Part shown: positions 8,148 to 15,102 of the stretch, piece after piece
How the letters are laid out: each line of letters starts with the position of its first letter
Position numbering within the stretch: position 1 is the stretch's first letter
Assembly: GCA_025360565.1 (NCBI GenBank)
Contig: JANYBY010000264.1
Span: 1-21,102 of the forward strand
DNA: 21,102 nt
Direction of reading: 5' to 3'
Origin: Bacteroidota bacterium
GTDB lineage: Bacteria; Bacteroidota; Bacteroidia; B-17B0; Aurantibacillaceae
Notes under the pieces: generated by a model
Told to the model about the DNA's origin: nothing
Databases searched by the model: none
Seen by the model: only the letters and a program-made list of their open reading frames with translations
Position numbers and translations under genes: made by a program

Positions 8148-8693
8148 CTATTTCTTTAACAATCTCATCTCTGTATGAAAAGTAACTTGCACGCTTTCCG
8201 CAATTTTTTCAATATAAAGTGACGGCACTTTTATTTTGTGATCAGCTACTTTTACATCAAACTTTGCATCCATCGTAATTTCACCGTCTTTAATGGTAAT
8301 GGATCCGTTTATGGTTCTTGGTAATTCAACCCCATGCATGTTCAATTTACCGGTCATGGTTACGGGATACGTTCCGTTCTTCGAATAATCTATGGCTTCG
8401 TTAACTTTGCCGGCAAAGGTTGCAAAAGGAAACTTTTCGCTTTCAACATAATTTTCGTTATAATGCTCTTGCATAAAGGCCGATGTAAACACAAAAGCAG
8501 TTTGCTGCGCTTTAAGCGCAAAGTCGCCGTTCTTAGCGTTAAAAACGGGCTTGGTTACTGTGTTTGTGGCGTCAATGTTTTCCATTTTTGTTTCGCTGAA
8601 AAAAGTTATTTTGCATTTTTCTCCAACGTAAATTTGCGAACGCAGGTTAAGGCTAAAAGCCAGAACCGGAATTAAAAAAAATATCCTCTTCAT
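8148..8693 (-). CDS. YceI-like family periplasmic protein
   Basis: Probable YceI-family lipocalin-like beta-barrel; known members bind polyisoprenoid or amphiphilic lipids in the periplasm. 181 aa, close to the family norm. The signal peptide is residues 1 to about 19 (MKRIFFLIPVLAFSLNLRS), with cleavage probably before Gln20. The mature part shows the family pattern: an early KITFFSETKMENIDATN strand-turn, FVFTSAFMQEHYNENYVESE (a long helix-containing loop followed by the FPFATFAG strand), then YPVTMTGKLNMHGVELP and the closing strands DAKFDVKVADHKIKVPS. It is the last gene of a four-gene minus-strand cluster, starting 5 nt after the stop of the beta-barrel gene. It converges on parC across the palindromic element. 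The ligand cannot be told from the sequence. Confidence 0.85.
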   Translation of the reverse strand: MKRIFFLIPVLAFSLNLRSQIYVGEKCKITFFSETKMENIDATNTVTKPVFNAKNGDFALKAQQTAFVFTSAFMQEHYNENYVESEKFPFATFAGKVNEAIDYSKNGTYPVTMTGKLNMHGVELPRTINGSITIKDGEITMDAKFDVKVADHKIKVPSLYIEKIAESVQVTFHTEMRLLKK

Positions 8694-8698
8694 ATTAT

Positions 8699-9598
8699 TT
8701 AGTTTTTTTTATGTTTCTGCAAACTGAAAACCCGCGAAATATTAAAACCTAAACGCACGCCCCAGTTCTGCCAGGTGGTATTGGTGTACATAAAATAATA
8801 ATTCTCGGTTAAACCAAAAGAATTGGTTACATGCATTTGAAACACGTGGCCCCCTGTCTCTACGTCCCAGCCAATTCCTAAACTATTATAATATTTGCCG
8901 GCGCTGTATTTATTTACTCTGTATCCGTATTCTACTGTTATGGCCTGTCTTTTGCTGAATTTATATCGTGCCAAGATCCCCGCAATATAACAATCGTTCT
9001 TGTCGTCAACATTTTCTACCAAATTAAAATGCACCACCGCGCCTGTTAACTGCAGCGAAAAACGCGTGCTGAATTTCCTCGCTATCATCACCTGATGGCA
9101 ATACGAAAGTCTGTCGGAAATTTGCTGAAATTTATTTATCTTATCAATGGTTACATGTTCAAACGTATGGTAAATACTCGTAAATAACGTAACGCTTATT
9201 GGCATTGAACTATTGGTGGTTTGCCTGAGCAATCGGTATTTTAAAAACCCGTCGGCTATTTTAGCGGTGGAAGTGCGGCCAATGCCAAACATAAAACGCC
9301 CGTCATGGCTGTACTCCAGCGCCAAACGAATGTTTGCTCCGCCATCCGTTCCCCAGGCATTGTATGCACCGCTGTTAAAATCGCCAAAGCGATGCGAGAT
9401 CCTGAAATCCAATCCTCGTCTGCCAACTACTTCGGTGGTGTGGAAATTTATTAAACGTGTTGTTTTAAAAGTTGCGGTAGTAAATTCTTTTTTAGGTTTT
9501 TCATTAATTAAGTTTAGTAAATCTTCCGGCTTGTCCTGAGCAAGAAGACTTACACCACTTAACACCATAACCCAAAAACAAAAATTTATTTTCAGCAT
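8699..9598 (-). CDS. DUF5777-like beta-barrel protein (299 aa)
   Basis: Probable outer-membrane beta-barrel of unknown function. The signal peptide is at residues 1-20, ending VSLLA before QDKPEDLL. The mature part resembles the DUF5777 family: RLINFHTTEVVGRRGLDFRI, then RFGDFNSGAYNAWGTDGG and repeated alternating strands ending with aromatic residues (FMFGIGRTSTAKIADGFLKY, then VTLFTSIYHTF). The C-terminus is VRLGFNISRVFSLQKHKKN and lacks a clean terminal Phe. Its start lies 4 nt below the stop of the cytochrome gene and its stop 5 nt above the YceI start, so the cluster is almost certainly one transcript. A barrel flanked by a c-type cytochrome and a lipid-binding YceI protein suggests an envelope redox or lipid role, but this is inference. 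Confidence 0.82.
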   Translation of the reverse strand: MLKINFCFWVMVLSGVSLLAQDKPEDLLNLINEKPKKEFTTATFKTTRLINFHTTEVVGRRGLDFRISHRFGDFNSGAYNAWGTDGGANIRLALEYSHDGRFMFGIGRTSTAKIADGFLKYRLLRQTTNSSMPISVTLFTSIYHTFEHVTIDKINKFQQISDRLSYCHQVMIARKFSTRFSLQLTGAVVHFNLVENVDDKNDCYIAGILARYKFSKRQAITVEYGYRVNKYSAGKYYNSLGIGWDVETGGHVFQMHVTNSFGLTENYYFMYTNTTWQNWGVRLGFNISRVFSLQKHKKN

Positions 9599-9602
9599 AT
9601 AA

Positions 9603-9983
9603 TTAATTATTTAATACTCCTTGCGAAACCCATTTTGAAATTACGGTAATATCGCAAACCGACATTTTAGAAGCGCTCTTTGGCATGTTAGATGTGTTGC
9701 CATCCCAAACAATACAACTTACCAAACCCATTTGCGCCGAAGCGGCAACGCCATTGTAGTTGGTTAGATCGGGTGGGGTGCCGGTTGAGTTATGACAGTT
9801 ATTGCAATTATCATTTAAAATTTTAGCCACCTGGCCTGAGTAACTAATGGCTGAAGTGGTGTCGCAGTTTTTTACTACCGACACTTCGGGATCAGGATGC
9901 AATTGCTTAAAATTACGTTTGGTGCAATTAAAAAAAATAACCGCTGCGATAAAAATAGATATTCGAATGATCTTTTTCAGCAT
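9603..9983 (-). CDS. Monoheme c-type cytochrome lipoprotein
   Basis: Small cytochrome c-like lipoprotein, 126 aa from the ATG at 9983. This start is preferred over the one at 10010, which would overlap the upstream gene by 11 bp and add nine non-hydrophobic residues; from 9983 the signal is compact (MLKKIIRISIFIAAVIFF) with a lipid-anchor candidate Cys20 (FFNC). Residues 60-64 are CNNCH, a covalent heme c site, within ILNDNCNNCHNSTGTPPDL as in class I cytochromes. The distal Met ligand is probably Met100 (NMPKS), followed by the DITVISKWVSQG helix typical of these domains. Cys40, Cys90 and Cys110 are additional and may form a disulfide. It is translated between the CX4CH protein and the barrel gene; likely it sits on the inner leaflet of the outer membrane. 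Confidence 0.85.
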   Translation of the reverse strand: MLKKIIRISIFIAAVIFFNCTKRNFKQLHPDPEVSVVKNCDTTSAISYSGQVAKILNDNCNNCHNSTGTPPDLTNYNGVAASAQMGLVSCIVWDGNTSNMPKSASKMSVCDITVISKWVSQGVLNN

Positions 9984-9999
9984 AAAATTAAAGTTTAGT

Positions 10000-10953
10000 T
10001 TAATCGGCAATTAATATTTTTTGGGTTTTGCGGAATTGGTCTCCTTTTAAAACTAAAAAATAAACGCCGGCCGATATTCCAGAAACGTCAATGCGCTCAT
10101 TGTGATCTCCGGGTTCTATATTTTTTGAAAAAGCTTTTAAAATAAGTTTTCCGTTCACATCAATTATTTTCGCTTCCACATTAGTGGCCTGAAACGAGCT
10201 GTAACTTACGTTGAGATCGTTTTTAACCGGGTTTGGAAATATTTTTAAATTATTTACCCATAAATTTTCAATAATAGAGTTTGGTGGCGGGGGAATGTAA
10301 ACCGTTAACTGAATAGTATGCGCGTAAACATTATCTGCGCCATTGGCAACGTTATCGTGATTAGAAGCCGTACCATCGTAATAAACATTCACCGTTCCGG
10401 ATGCAGGCGCGGTCCATTTAAAAATAAAATTAGCGGCATTAAGTGCAGAGCCTCCATGTGGCTGATGCGTTGCGCAAACACGGCCCGTTCCAAAGGGCTG
10501 GCCTTTACGCGTTGTTAGACTGTTTGTAATGGTGATTAAACCCACCGAATTATTTGTGAGTGTATTTGTACTGCCGCTGTTATCTAAAAATTCGCAACCA
10601 AAACCGTATAAATTTTTTCCGGTTTCGGCAACGGTAATGGTAATAGTATACACCTGGTTGGGCACATATGTGTTTCCAACAAAGGCCGGGTTAGCGTTAA
10701 GTGTAATGCTCCCGGGGCCGGCGTTAACAGCTAATCCGCCAACTTGCAGCGAACCGCCGCCACCGCCGTGGCAATTTAATTGCGAACAGGTATTTTCTCC
10801 GGGTGCTCCGGTATTTGCCAGTTTTCCGCTTGAATCTAAAATTCCGTAAGTGCCTTCAATGCCTTTTAGATCCGATGTTTGAAATGTTTCGGAAGTGAAA
10901 ATGAAAAAACAAATAAGGCCTGCAAAAATTAAAAGTAGTTTTGATGATTTCAT
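10000..10953 (-). CDS. T9SS-exported choice-of-anchor/Reeler-like protein with CX4CH motif
   Basis: Secreted protein, 317 aa. Signal peptide residues 1-20 (MKSSKLLLIFAGLICFFIFT). The mature N-terminus has NTGAPGENTCSQLNCHGG, in which Cys56-X4-Cys61-His62 occupies the place where relatives of this family carry a CXXCH heme-type site. The centre (about 75-220) is a beta-sandwich resembling the Reeler / choice-of-anchor V domain: QVYTITITVAETGKNLYGFG and a closing GTVNVYYDG...NGADNVYAHTIQLTVYI. Residues about 235-317 form a T9SS type A sorting domain (KIFPNPVKNDL, then IDVSGISAGVYFLVLKG and a basic QKILIAD end). It is the first gene of the four-gene cluster, 16 nt upstream of the cytochrome gene. 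Heme attachment is unproven; without CXXCH the motif may instead bind a metal. Confidence 0.82.
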   Translation of the reverse strand: MKSSKLLLIFAGLICFFIFTSETFQTSDLKGIEGTYGILDSSGKLANTGAPGENTCSQLNCHGGGGGSLQVGGLAVNAGPGSITLNANPAFVGNTYVPNQVYTITITVAETGKNLYGFGCEFLDNSGSTNTLTNNSVGLITITNSLTTRKGQPFGTGRVCATHQPHGGSALNAANFIFKWTAPASGTVNVYYDGTASNHDNVANGADNVYAHTIQLTVYIPPPPNSIIENLWVNNLKIFPNPVKNDLNVSYSSFQATNVEAKIIDVNGKLILKAFSKNIEPGDHNERIDVSGISAGVYFLVLKGDQFRKTQKILIAD

Positions 10954-11082
10954 GGGTTTGGTTTTTTTTGATTGTTGTTTTATAGTTAGACGATACTTTT
11001 TCTAATAGAGTTGCCTGTTAATTAAAAATTTTGTGTTTATATCTAAATCAAATAATTGTTTTATAAATTTAGATCAGGAGAA

Positions 11083-12264
11083 TTAGTTTACTATTAATTT
11101 TTTTGTTGAGAAACCTTTACCGGCATTTGTTTTTAAAATGTATATACCGGGACTTAACGATGAAATATTAAGCTCGGTTCGTTTATTATCTTGTGCGTTT
11201 ATTTGCGTGGAAAGGGCTAATGCGCCAATGGCATTATATATTTCTACAAAAATTTCTTTCGAAGAATTTGTATTTGGTTTTATACTTAAAATGGCGTTGG
11301 CCGGGTTAGGAAATATTTCAAGATCGACAATTGTATTTTCTGTAATTCCGGTTGCAACGGGACAGGAATTAATTAATTTAGAATTAAAAAAATTTGTGTA
11401 AATAGTTTCTTGCGCAGGAGTCACAAACACAGTAGAGGCATGTGTTGCGCCAACCATTAATGTTACGGTTGCTACTACGTTGCCGCTTATAAGGGCGTTG
11501 TAAAATTCATTGCTTTGTCCGTAAGGTGTTGTGCAATCCTTTGTGCCATGCGCCAAATAAAATGGCGGATCATCAGATGAAATATAGTTGATGGGATTTG
11601 CCGCGTTTGACTTTGCGGGACAAACAGATATTTGGCAGCCAAGGAGTAAAGTTTCGGGTGAGCCCGGCGCATCGTGAACAAGCGGTGAGGTGGTGCATGA
11701 TTGCGCGGATTGTGAATCAGCGCTCAAAAAATCGTAGATGCCAAAAAGACTTACTACCGCATGTACTTTGCTTGAAACAGTATTGCTTCCAAGATGCCTG
11801 CCCTCAAATGCCGAAACGCCATAACTTGTTGCGAGTAAAGAAACCAAATGTCCTCCGGCGGAGCCGCCAATTAAACCAACATTGCAGGTATCAATAAAAT
11901 ATTGTGCCGCGTTTGTTTTTAAAAAACGAATGGCTGTCTTACAATCTTGAATTTGCGCGGGAAATAAACTATCACTGCTTAAACGGTAATTAATATCAAC
12001 ACAAATGTATCCGGCATTATAGATCCCCTGAAAATAAGGTTGCGTATTTAGATTTTTTCCGCCTCCTTTCCATCCACCACCGTGTATATGAACCACAAGT
12101 GCTTTTTTTGCAGAGGTTCCCGGCGGAATATAAATATCCAACATTTGCTTTGGATTTCCGTTACCAACATAATCTACATTGCTGTAAGTTGGCGTGATTT
12201 GCGATCTGCAATTAAATGAAAATGCAAAACAGAATAAGCTTATAATTGGAATTAGTTTTTTCAT
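11083..12264 (-). CDS. Secreted alpha/beta hydrolase (esterase-like) with T9SS sorting domain
   Basis: Probable carboxylesterase or related hydrolase exported through T9SS; substrate unknown. 393 aa. Signal peptide residues 1 to about 21 (MKKLIPIISLFCFAFSF, then NCRS). Catalytic core about 25-300: oxyanion-hole motif HIHGGGWKGGG at 59-69, nucleophile elbow GGSAGG with Ser135, and acid plus base in GTKD (Asp243) and GATHAS (His275), the order expected for the HGG-type alpha/beta hydrolases (BD-FAE/hormone-sensitive lipase-like). Several Cys residues (108, 127, 190, 210, 215, 244) suggest disulfides in the extracellular protein. Residues about 315-393 are a T9SS type A tail (LEIFPNPANAILSI, LNISSLSPGIYILKTN, final TKKLIVN). 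It is divergent from the ECF sigma gene. The 129 nt below it before the CX4CH gene hold no clear terminator. Confidence 0.87.
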   Translation of the reverse strand: MKKLIPIISLFCFAFSFNCRSQITPTYSNVDYVGNGNPKQMLDIYIPPGTSAKKALVVHIHGGGWKGGGKNLNTQPYFQGIYNAGYICVDINYRLSSDSLFPAQIQDCKTAIRFLKTNAAQYFIDTCNVGLIGGSAGGHLVSLLATSYGVSAFEGRHLGSNTVSSKVHAVVSLFGIYDFLSADSQSAQSCTTSPLVHDAPGSPETLLLGCQISVCPAKSNAANPINYISSDDPPFYLAHGTKDCTTPYGQSNEFYNALISGNVVATVTLMVGATHASTVFVTPAQETIYTNFFNSKLINSCPVATGITENTIVDLEIFPNPANAILSIKPNTNSSKEIFVEIYNAIGALALSTQINAQDNKRTELNISSLSPGIYILKTNAGKGFSTKKLIVN

Positions 12265-12310
12265 GGGCGGTTTTATATATAAGACGGGAAGGATTGCGAA
12301 ACGGTTGCTT

Positions 12311-12338
12311 CAAAATAAATAAATTTTAAAACACAATG
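12311..12338 (-). promoter_or_regulatory. Weak promoter-like region for the hydrolase gene
   Basis: On the minus strand, TTATTTTG at 12318-12311 approximates the TAnnTTTG box (one base short), and a TTG within CATTGTG (12338-12332) lies near the expected -33 distance. Start of transcription would fall roughly 40 nt before the ATG at 12264. Match is imperfect. Confidence 0.25.
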
Positions 12339-12398
12339 ATTGTCAATGCGTTACGGATGATAAAAAAGCGTATTAGATTTTTATAGGAATTTATTTTT

Positions 12399-12439
12399 TA
12401 AACTAAACAACCTTTTATCAATTAAATTCGTTTAGTTTA
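12399..12439. promoter_or_regulatory. Perfect 10-bp inverted repeat abutting the ECF sigma start codon
   Basis: TAAACTAAAC (12399-12408) and GTTTAGTTTA (12430-12439) are exact inverted copies separated by 21 nt. The right arm ends on the base before the GTG start at 12440. It could be an operator for a dimeric regulator, or an mRNA hairpin masking the start. No TAnnTTTG box is visible in the 175-nt divergent region in this direction, consistent with a non-housekeeping promoter. Confidence 0.5.
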
Positions 12440-13018
12440 GTGAAGAGTATTTCATTGGATAATATTGGTCTCATAATTCAGGGTTGTGTAGATGGTAAAA
12501 GAAATTACCAAAAAATGCTGTATGAGCAATTCAGCTCTAAAATGTTTTATGTATGCCTTAGATATACCAGATCGAGAGAAGATGCTGAAGATGTTTTGCA
12601 AGAAGGGTTTATAAAAATTTTTAAGAATATTTCAAATTTTAAAACGGAAGGCTCTTTTGAAGGATGGATAAGAAGAATAATGGTGAATAGTGCCATTGAT
12701 CATATACGAAAACAAAAAGAAGCAAAAATTTTTAACGATGTAGAGAACCTGGCTGTTAATCACGAATCGGATTTTGTGGCCGATAGCAGGTTAAAAGAAA
12801 AAGAATTAATGGCAATTGTAAAAACACTGCCATTCGGTTACCAAACAGTTTTTAATTTATATGTAATAGAGGGATACAGCCATAACGAAATTGCCGGGAT
12901 GCTGAATATAAGCGAAGGCACTTCTAAAAGCCAGCTTTCTAAAGCAAAAGAACAACTTAGGCACTTATTACAAAAATACTTTGATGTTACCACACACAAC
13001 AAAAAAGGAATAGAATGA
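12440..13018 (+). CDS. ECF-family RNA polymerase sigma factor
   Basis: Extracytoplasmic-function sigma factor that would direct RNA polymerase to a stress or envelope regulon. 192 aa. Sigma-2 region at about 25-93: FSSKMFYVCLRYTRSREDAEDVLQEGF then GSFEGWIRRIMVNSAIDHIRK. Sigma-4 region at about 123-178: LPFGYQTVFNLYVIEGYSHNEIA followed by the recognition helix ISEGTSKSQLSKAKEQLR. The start is GTG at 12440, the first start after an in-frame TAA at 12404; the N-terminus GLIIQGCVDGKRNYQ is typical of these proteins, so a later ATG is unlikely. No extra C-terminal domain. Its stop overlaps the next gene's ATG (ATGA), the usual arrangement for a sigma factor and its controller. Confidence 0.95.
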   Translation: MKSISLDNIGLIIQGCVDGKRNYQKMLYEQFSSKMFYVCLRYTRSREDAEDVLQEGFIKIFKNISNFKTEGSFEGWIRRIMVNSAIDHIRKQKEAKIFNDVENLAVNHESDFVADSRLKEKELMAIVKTLPFGYQTVFNLYVIEGYSHNEIAGMLNISEGTSKSQLSKAKEQLRHLLQKYFDVTTHNKKGIE

Positions 13019-14955
13019 AAAACGAATCAGAAAATAAATTCGATGACCTCGAATTGTTCTTTAAGAGTAATCTTGAAGACAATGAAGAGAAGCCGCCTGA
13101 ACTGGTTTGGCGCAACATCGAATCGGAATTAGACCAAGGAAAAAACCGGAGGCCATTATTTTTTTGGTGGTTTAGCTTAAGCAGTATTATAGCGGGATTA
13201 TTAATAGGCGGGTATTTTTTATACCCAAAATTAATGGGCAATGATAAAGCGATGGCAAAAACCGAAACAAGGGTTAAAACAAATTCGGCGAATAACGAAA
13301 CAGCAGATGCAAAAACGGAAACTGAAAAAAATAAGGATGAAAATAATAACCAACAAATTTCAAACACCGCGCCGGCTTCTGAAACAAAAGAAGGCATGGC
13401 AACAAATGAATCAAAAAATCATGAAATTAAAAACGAAATAAAGCAAACAACGTCTACCCGTGATGTTAACAAATCTGCTGAAAAAGCAAACGAATCTACA
13501 GCCAAAAAAATAATTAATAATTCGATCAATGTTATACAAATAGGTTCTTTTAAAAATAAACCAAACCTTGAGCATTACAAAAATATTCCTTACAAAATAG
13601 TTTCTAAACCCGGCGATAATGGTTTAACAAGATATTACGTTGTGGTTGACGGTGATATAAATGATGTTAACGAAGAGTTAAAAAAATACGGTATCAAACA
13701 ATCTTACATTCCCGAACAAGCTGTTGATATTTCAACGGCTGAACTTGTTTTAAATAGATCCGAAAATATTTCGAAAAAAGAAAATAGTATTGCTGTTAAT
13801 GCCAATACTGAATCGGTGACCGGAGAAATTAAAACTACCAATAAACCCACCGCAATCGTAAAAAGATCTTTACCCATTGAGGATAATACCAAAGGTTCTT
13901 CTGAAATTACTATGACAAAAAATACAAATGAAAAAAATTCAAAAGAAAATGAGTCGCCCACAAAAACACAAACAGAAAAACCTAAGGCGGAAATCGCTTT
14001 AAATAATTTGCCAACAACTACGCCAACAAATACAAACGTATTAAATGAAAGTGTTGCCAACATCAACGCGGCAAAAACAGCAACTGAAATTCCGCAACCC
14101 GAAAAAACAATTGAGGTTGCAAAGATCGATTCCCTCCCAAAAGCGATCGCCAAAACCGATTCTTTGCCAAAGCCCGTAACTAAAATTGACACTGCGAAAA
14201 CTACAACGGCAAAAAAACCGGAAGACGTTTCTCCTCAAAAATTTATTCCTCAACTCGCCTTTATTTTTGATGGCGGGCCAAATATACCTCTGTCATTCGC
14301 CCAAAGCGCTTCTTCAAATGTAGCCAGCGAAAAATATCCAATGACCTATAACGGCAATTTTAAATTTCAGATTACGCCAATAAAAATTTTATGTATAAGC
14401 GCCGGTGTGGGTTATTCAAATTACAGCATGTCCAAACCGCAAGCCACTTTTTATTTCGATAAATTTTTAAGTACCGATTATACATTTACAACAACCGCCG
14501 GAAATTTTGTGGTTGATAAAAACACCATGGTGGCCGGCTTCTTTACAATAGCGCCGGTTCCTTCATTCCGAGCCGATTATCAATACAACTCTACAATTTA
14601 TGCCATCAACATTCCGGTTGAAACCCAGGTTAATTTTATAAACGGTAAAAATTTTAAAATATGGATCTCGGCCGGGCTCAACACAAATTATATCATCTCA
14701 CAAAAAACGCACCTCGATCTTATAAAAGAAAACGAAACAATCCCTTTTAATTATTCAACTGTACAAACCAACCGTTTTAATTATTTACTGTTGTTTGGCT
14801 TAGGATGCGATATCAGAATAAAGAAAAATTTATTTTTTACCGCGGCACCTCTTTACAAACGTTCTCTGTCAAATTTGTCAACAGCGGGCGACATCGTTTA
14901 TAAGCCCGAATATTTTTCGGCACAAGCCGGACTTAAATATGTTTTTAAGCACTAA
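13015..14955 (+). CDS. Trans-envelope protein: putative anti-sigma-like N-terminus, SPOR-like domain, C-terminal outer-membrane barrel
   Basis: 646 aa, translated by overlap with the ECF sigma gene (ATGA). Residues 1-46 are a short acidic cytoplasmic segment with PPELVWRNIESELDQG, in the position of an anti-sigma domain but too short for a classical zinc-binding one. Residues about 48-70 are one transmembrane helix (FFWWFSLSSIIAGLLIGGYF). A long Lys/Thr/Glu/Asn-rich linker follows, interrupted at 171-234 by a SPOR-like domain (INVIQIGSFKNKP, then TRYYVVVDGDINDVNEELKK) that in known proteins binds peptidoglycan. The linker includes a near-tandem K-x-D-S-L-P-K repeat near nt 14125-14180. Residues about 408-646 form a beta-barrel of OmpA/PorT-like outer-membrane type (FKFQITPIKILCISAGVGYSNY; end FSAQAGLKYVFKH). 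The function as a sigma controller is inferred from gene order only. Confidence 0.8.
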   Translation: MKNESENKFDDLELFFKSNLEDNEEKPPELVWRNIESELDQGKNRRPLFFWWFSLSSIIAGLLIGGYFLYPKLMGNDKAMAKTETRVKTNSANNETADAKTETEKNKDENNNQQISNTAPASETKEGMATNESKNHEIKNEIKQTTSTRDVNKSAEKANESTAKKIINNSINVIQIGSFKNKPNLEHYKNIPYKIVSKPGDNGLTRYYVVVDGDINDVNEELKKYGIKQSYIPEQAVDISTAELVLNRSENISKKENSIAVNANTESVTGEIKTTNKPTAIVKRSLPIEDNTKGSSEITMTKNTNEKNSKENESPTKTQTEKPKAEIALNNLPTTTPTNTNVLNESVANINAAKTATEIPQPEKTIEVAKIDSLPKAIAKTDSLPKPVTKIDTAKTTTAKKPEDVSPQKFIPQLAFIFDGGPNIPLSFAQSASSNVASEKYPMTYNGNFKFQITPIKILCISAGVGYSNYSMSKPQATFYFDKFLSTDYTFTTTAGNFVVDKNTMVAGFFTIAPVPSFRADYQYNSTIYAINIPVETQVNFINGKNFKIWISAGLNTNYIISQKTHLDLIKENETIPFNYSTVQTNRFNYLLLFGLGCDIRIKKNLFFTAAPLYKRSLSNLSTAGDIVYKPEYFSAQAGLKYVFKH

Positions 14956-15022
14956 TATGTTTGAATCGGGCTTTAAAATTTAATTTCAATAATTTTCTTT
15001 CTTCGAATTAATAAATATATTT

Positions 15023-15049
15023 TATATATCTGATATTCAGCTATATATA
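15023..15049. repeat. AT-rich imperfect palindrome upstream of malic enzyme gene
   Basis: TATATATCTGA (15023-15033) and TCAGCTATATATA (15037-15049) pair with a 2-nt bulge and a 3-nt loop. It lies about 27 nt before the putative -7 box of the malic enzyme gene. Possibly a regulator site or part of the promoter curvature; no poly-T follows, so it is not a terminator for the preceding gene. Confidence 0.35.
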
Positions 15050-15075
15050 CAATTCATTTACCGAAGAATTATCCG

Positions 15076-15083
15076 TATTTTCG
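15076..15083 (+). promoter_or_regulatory. Promoter-like -7 box of the malic enzyme gene
   Basis: TATTTTCG differs from TAnnTTTG at one position (C for T at the seventh). It is 19 nt before the ATG at 15103, which leaves a very short leader of about 12 nt. A TTTAC at 15057-15061 is a weak -33 candidate. Confidence 0.3.
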
Positions 15084-15102
15084 TTCCTCAATTTTAAAAA
15101 AT

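Noticed and set aside
9603..10010. Upstream ATG at 10010 as the start of the cytochrome gene
   Set aside because: It would overlap the upstream gene by 11 bp and add a polar extension before the signal; the ATG at 9983 gives a normal lipoprotein signal peptide.
11041..11074. 8-bp inverted repeat ATCTAAAT / ATTTAGAT below the hydrolase gene as a terminator
   Set aside because: The arms are short and AT-only apart from one pair, the loop is 18 nt and no T run follows on the minus strand.
14125..14195. Short K-x-D-S-L-P-K repeat in the linker as a tandem repeat array or CRISPR-like feature
   Set aside because: Only two degenerate copies inside a low-complexity coding linker; no spacers or repeat regularity.
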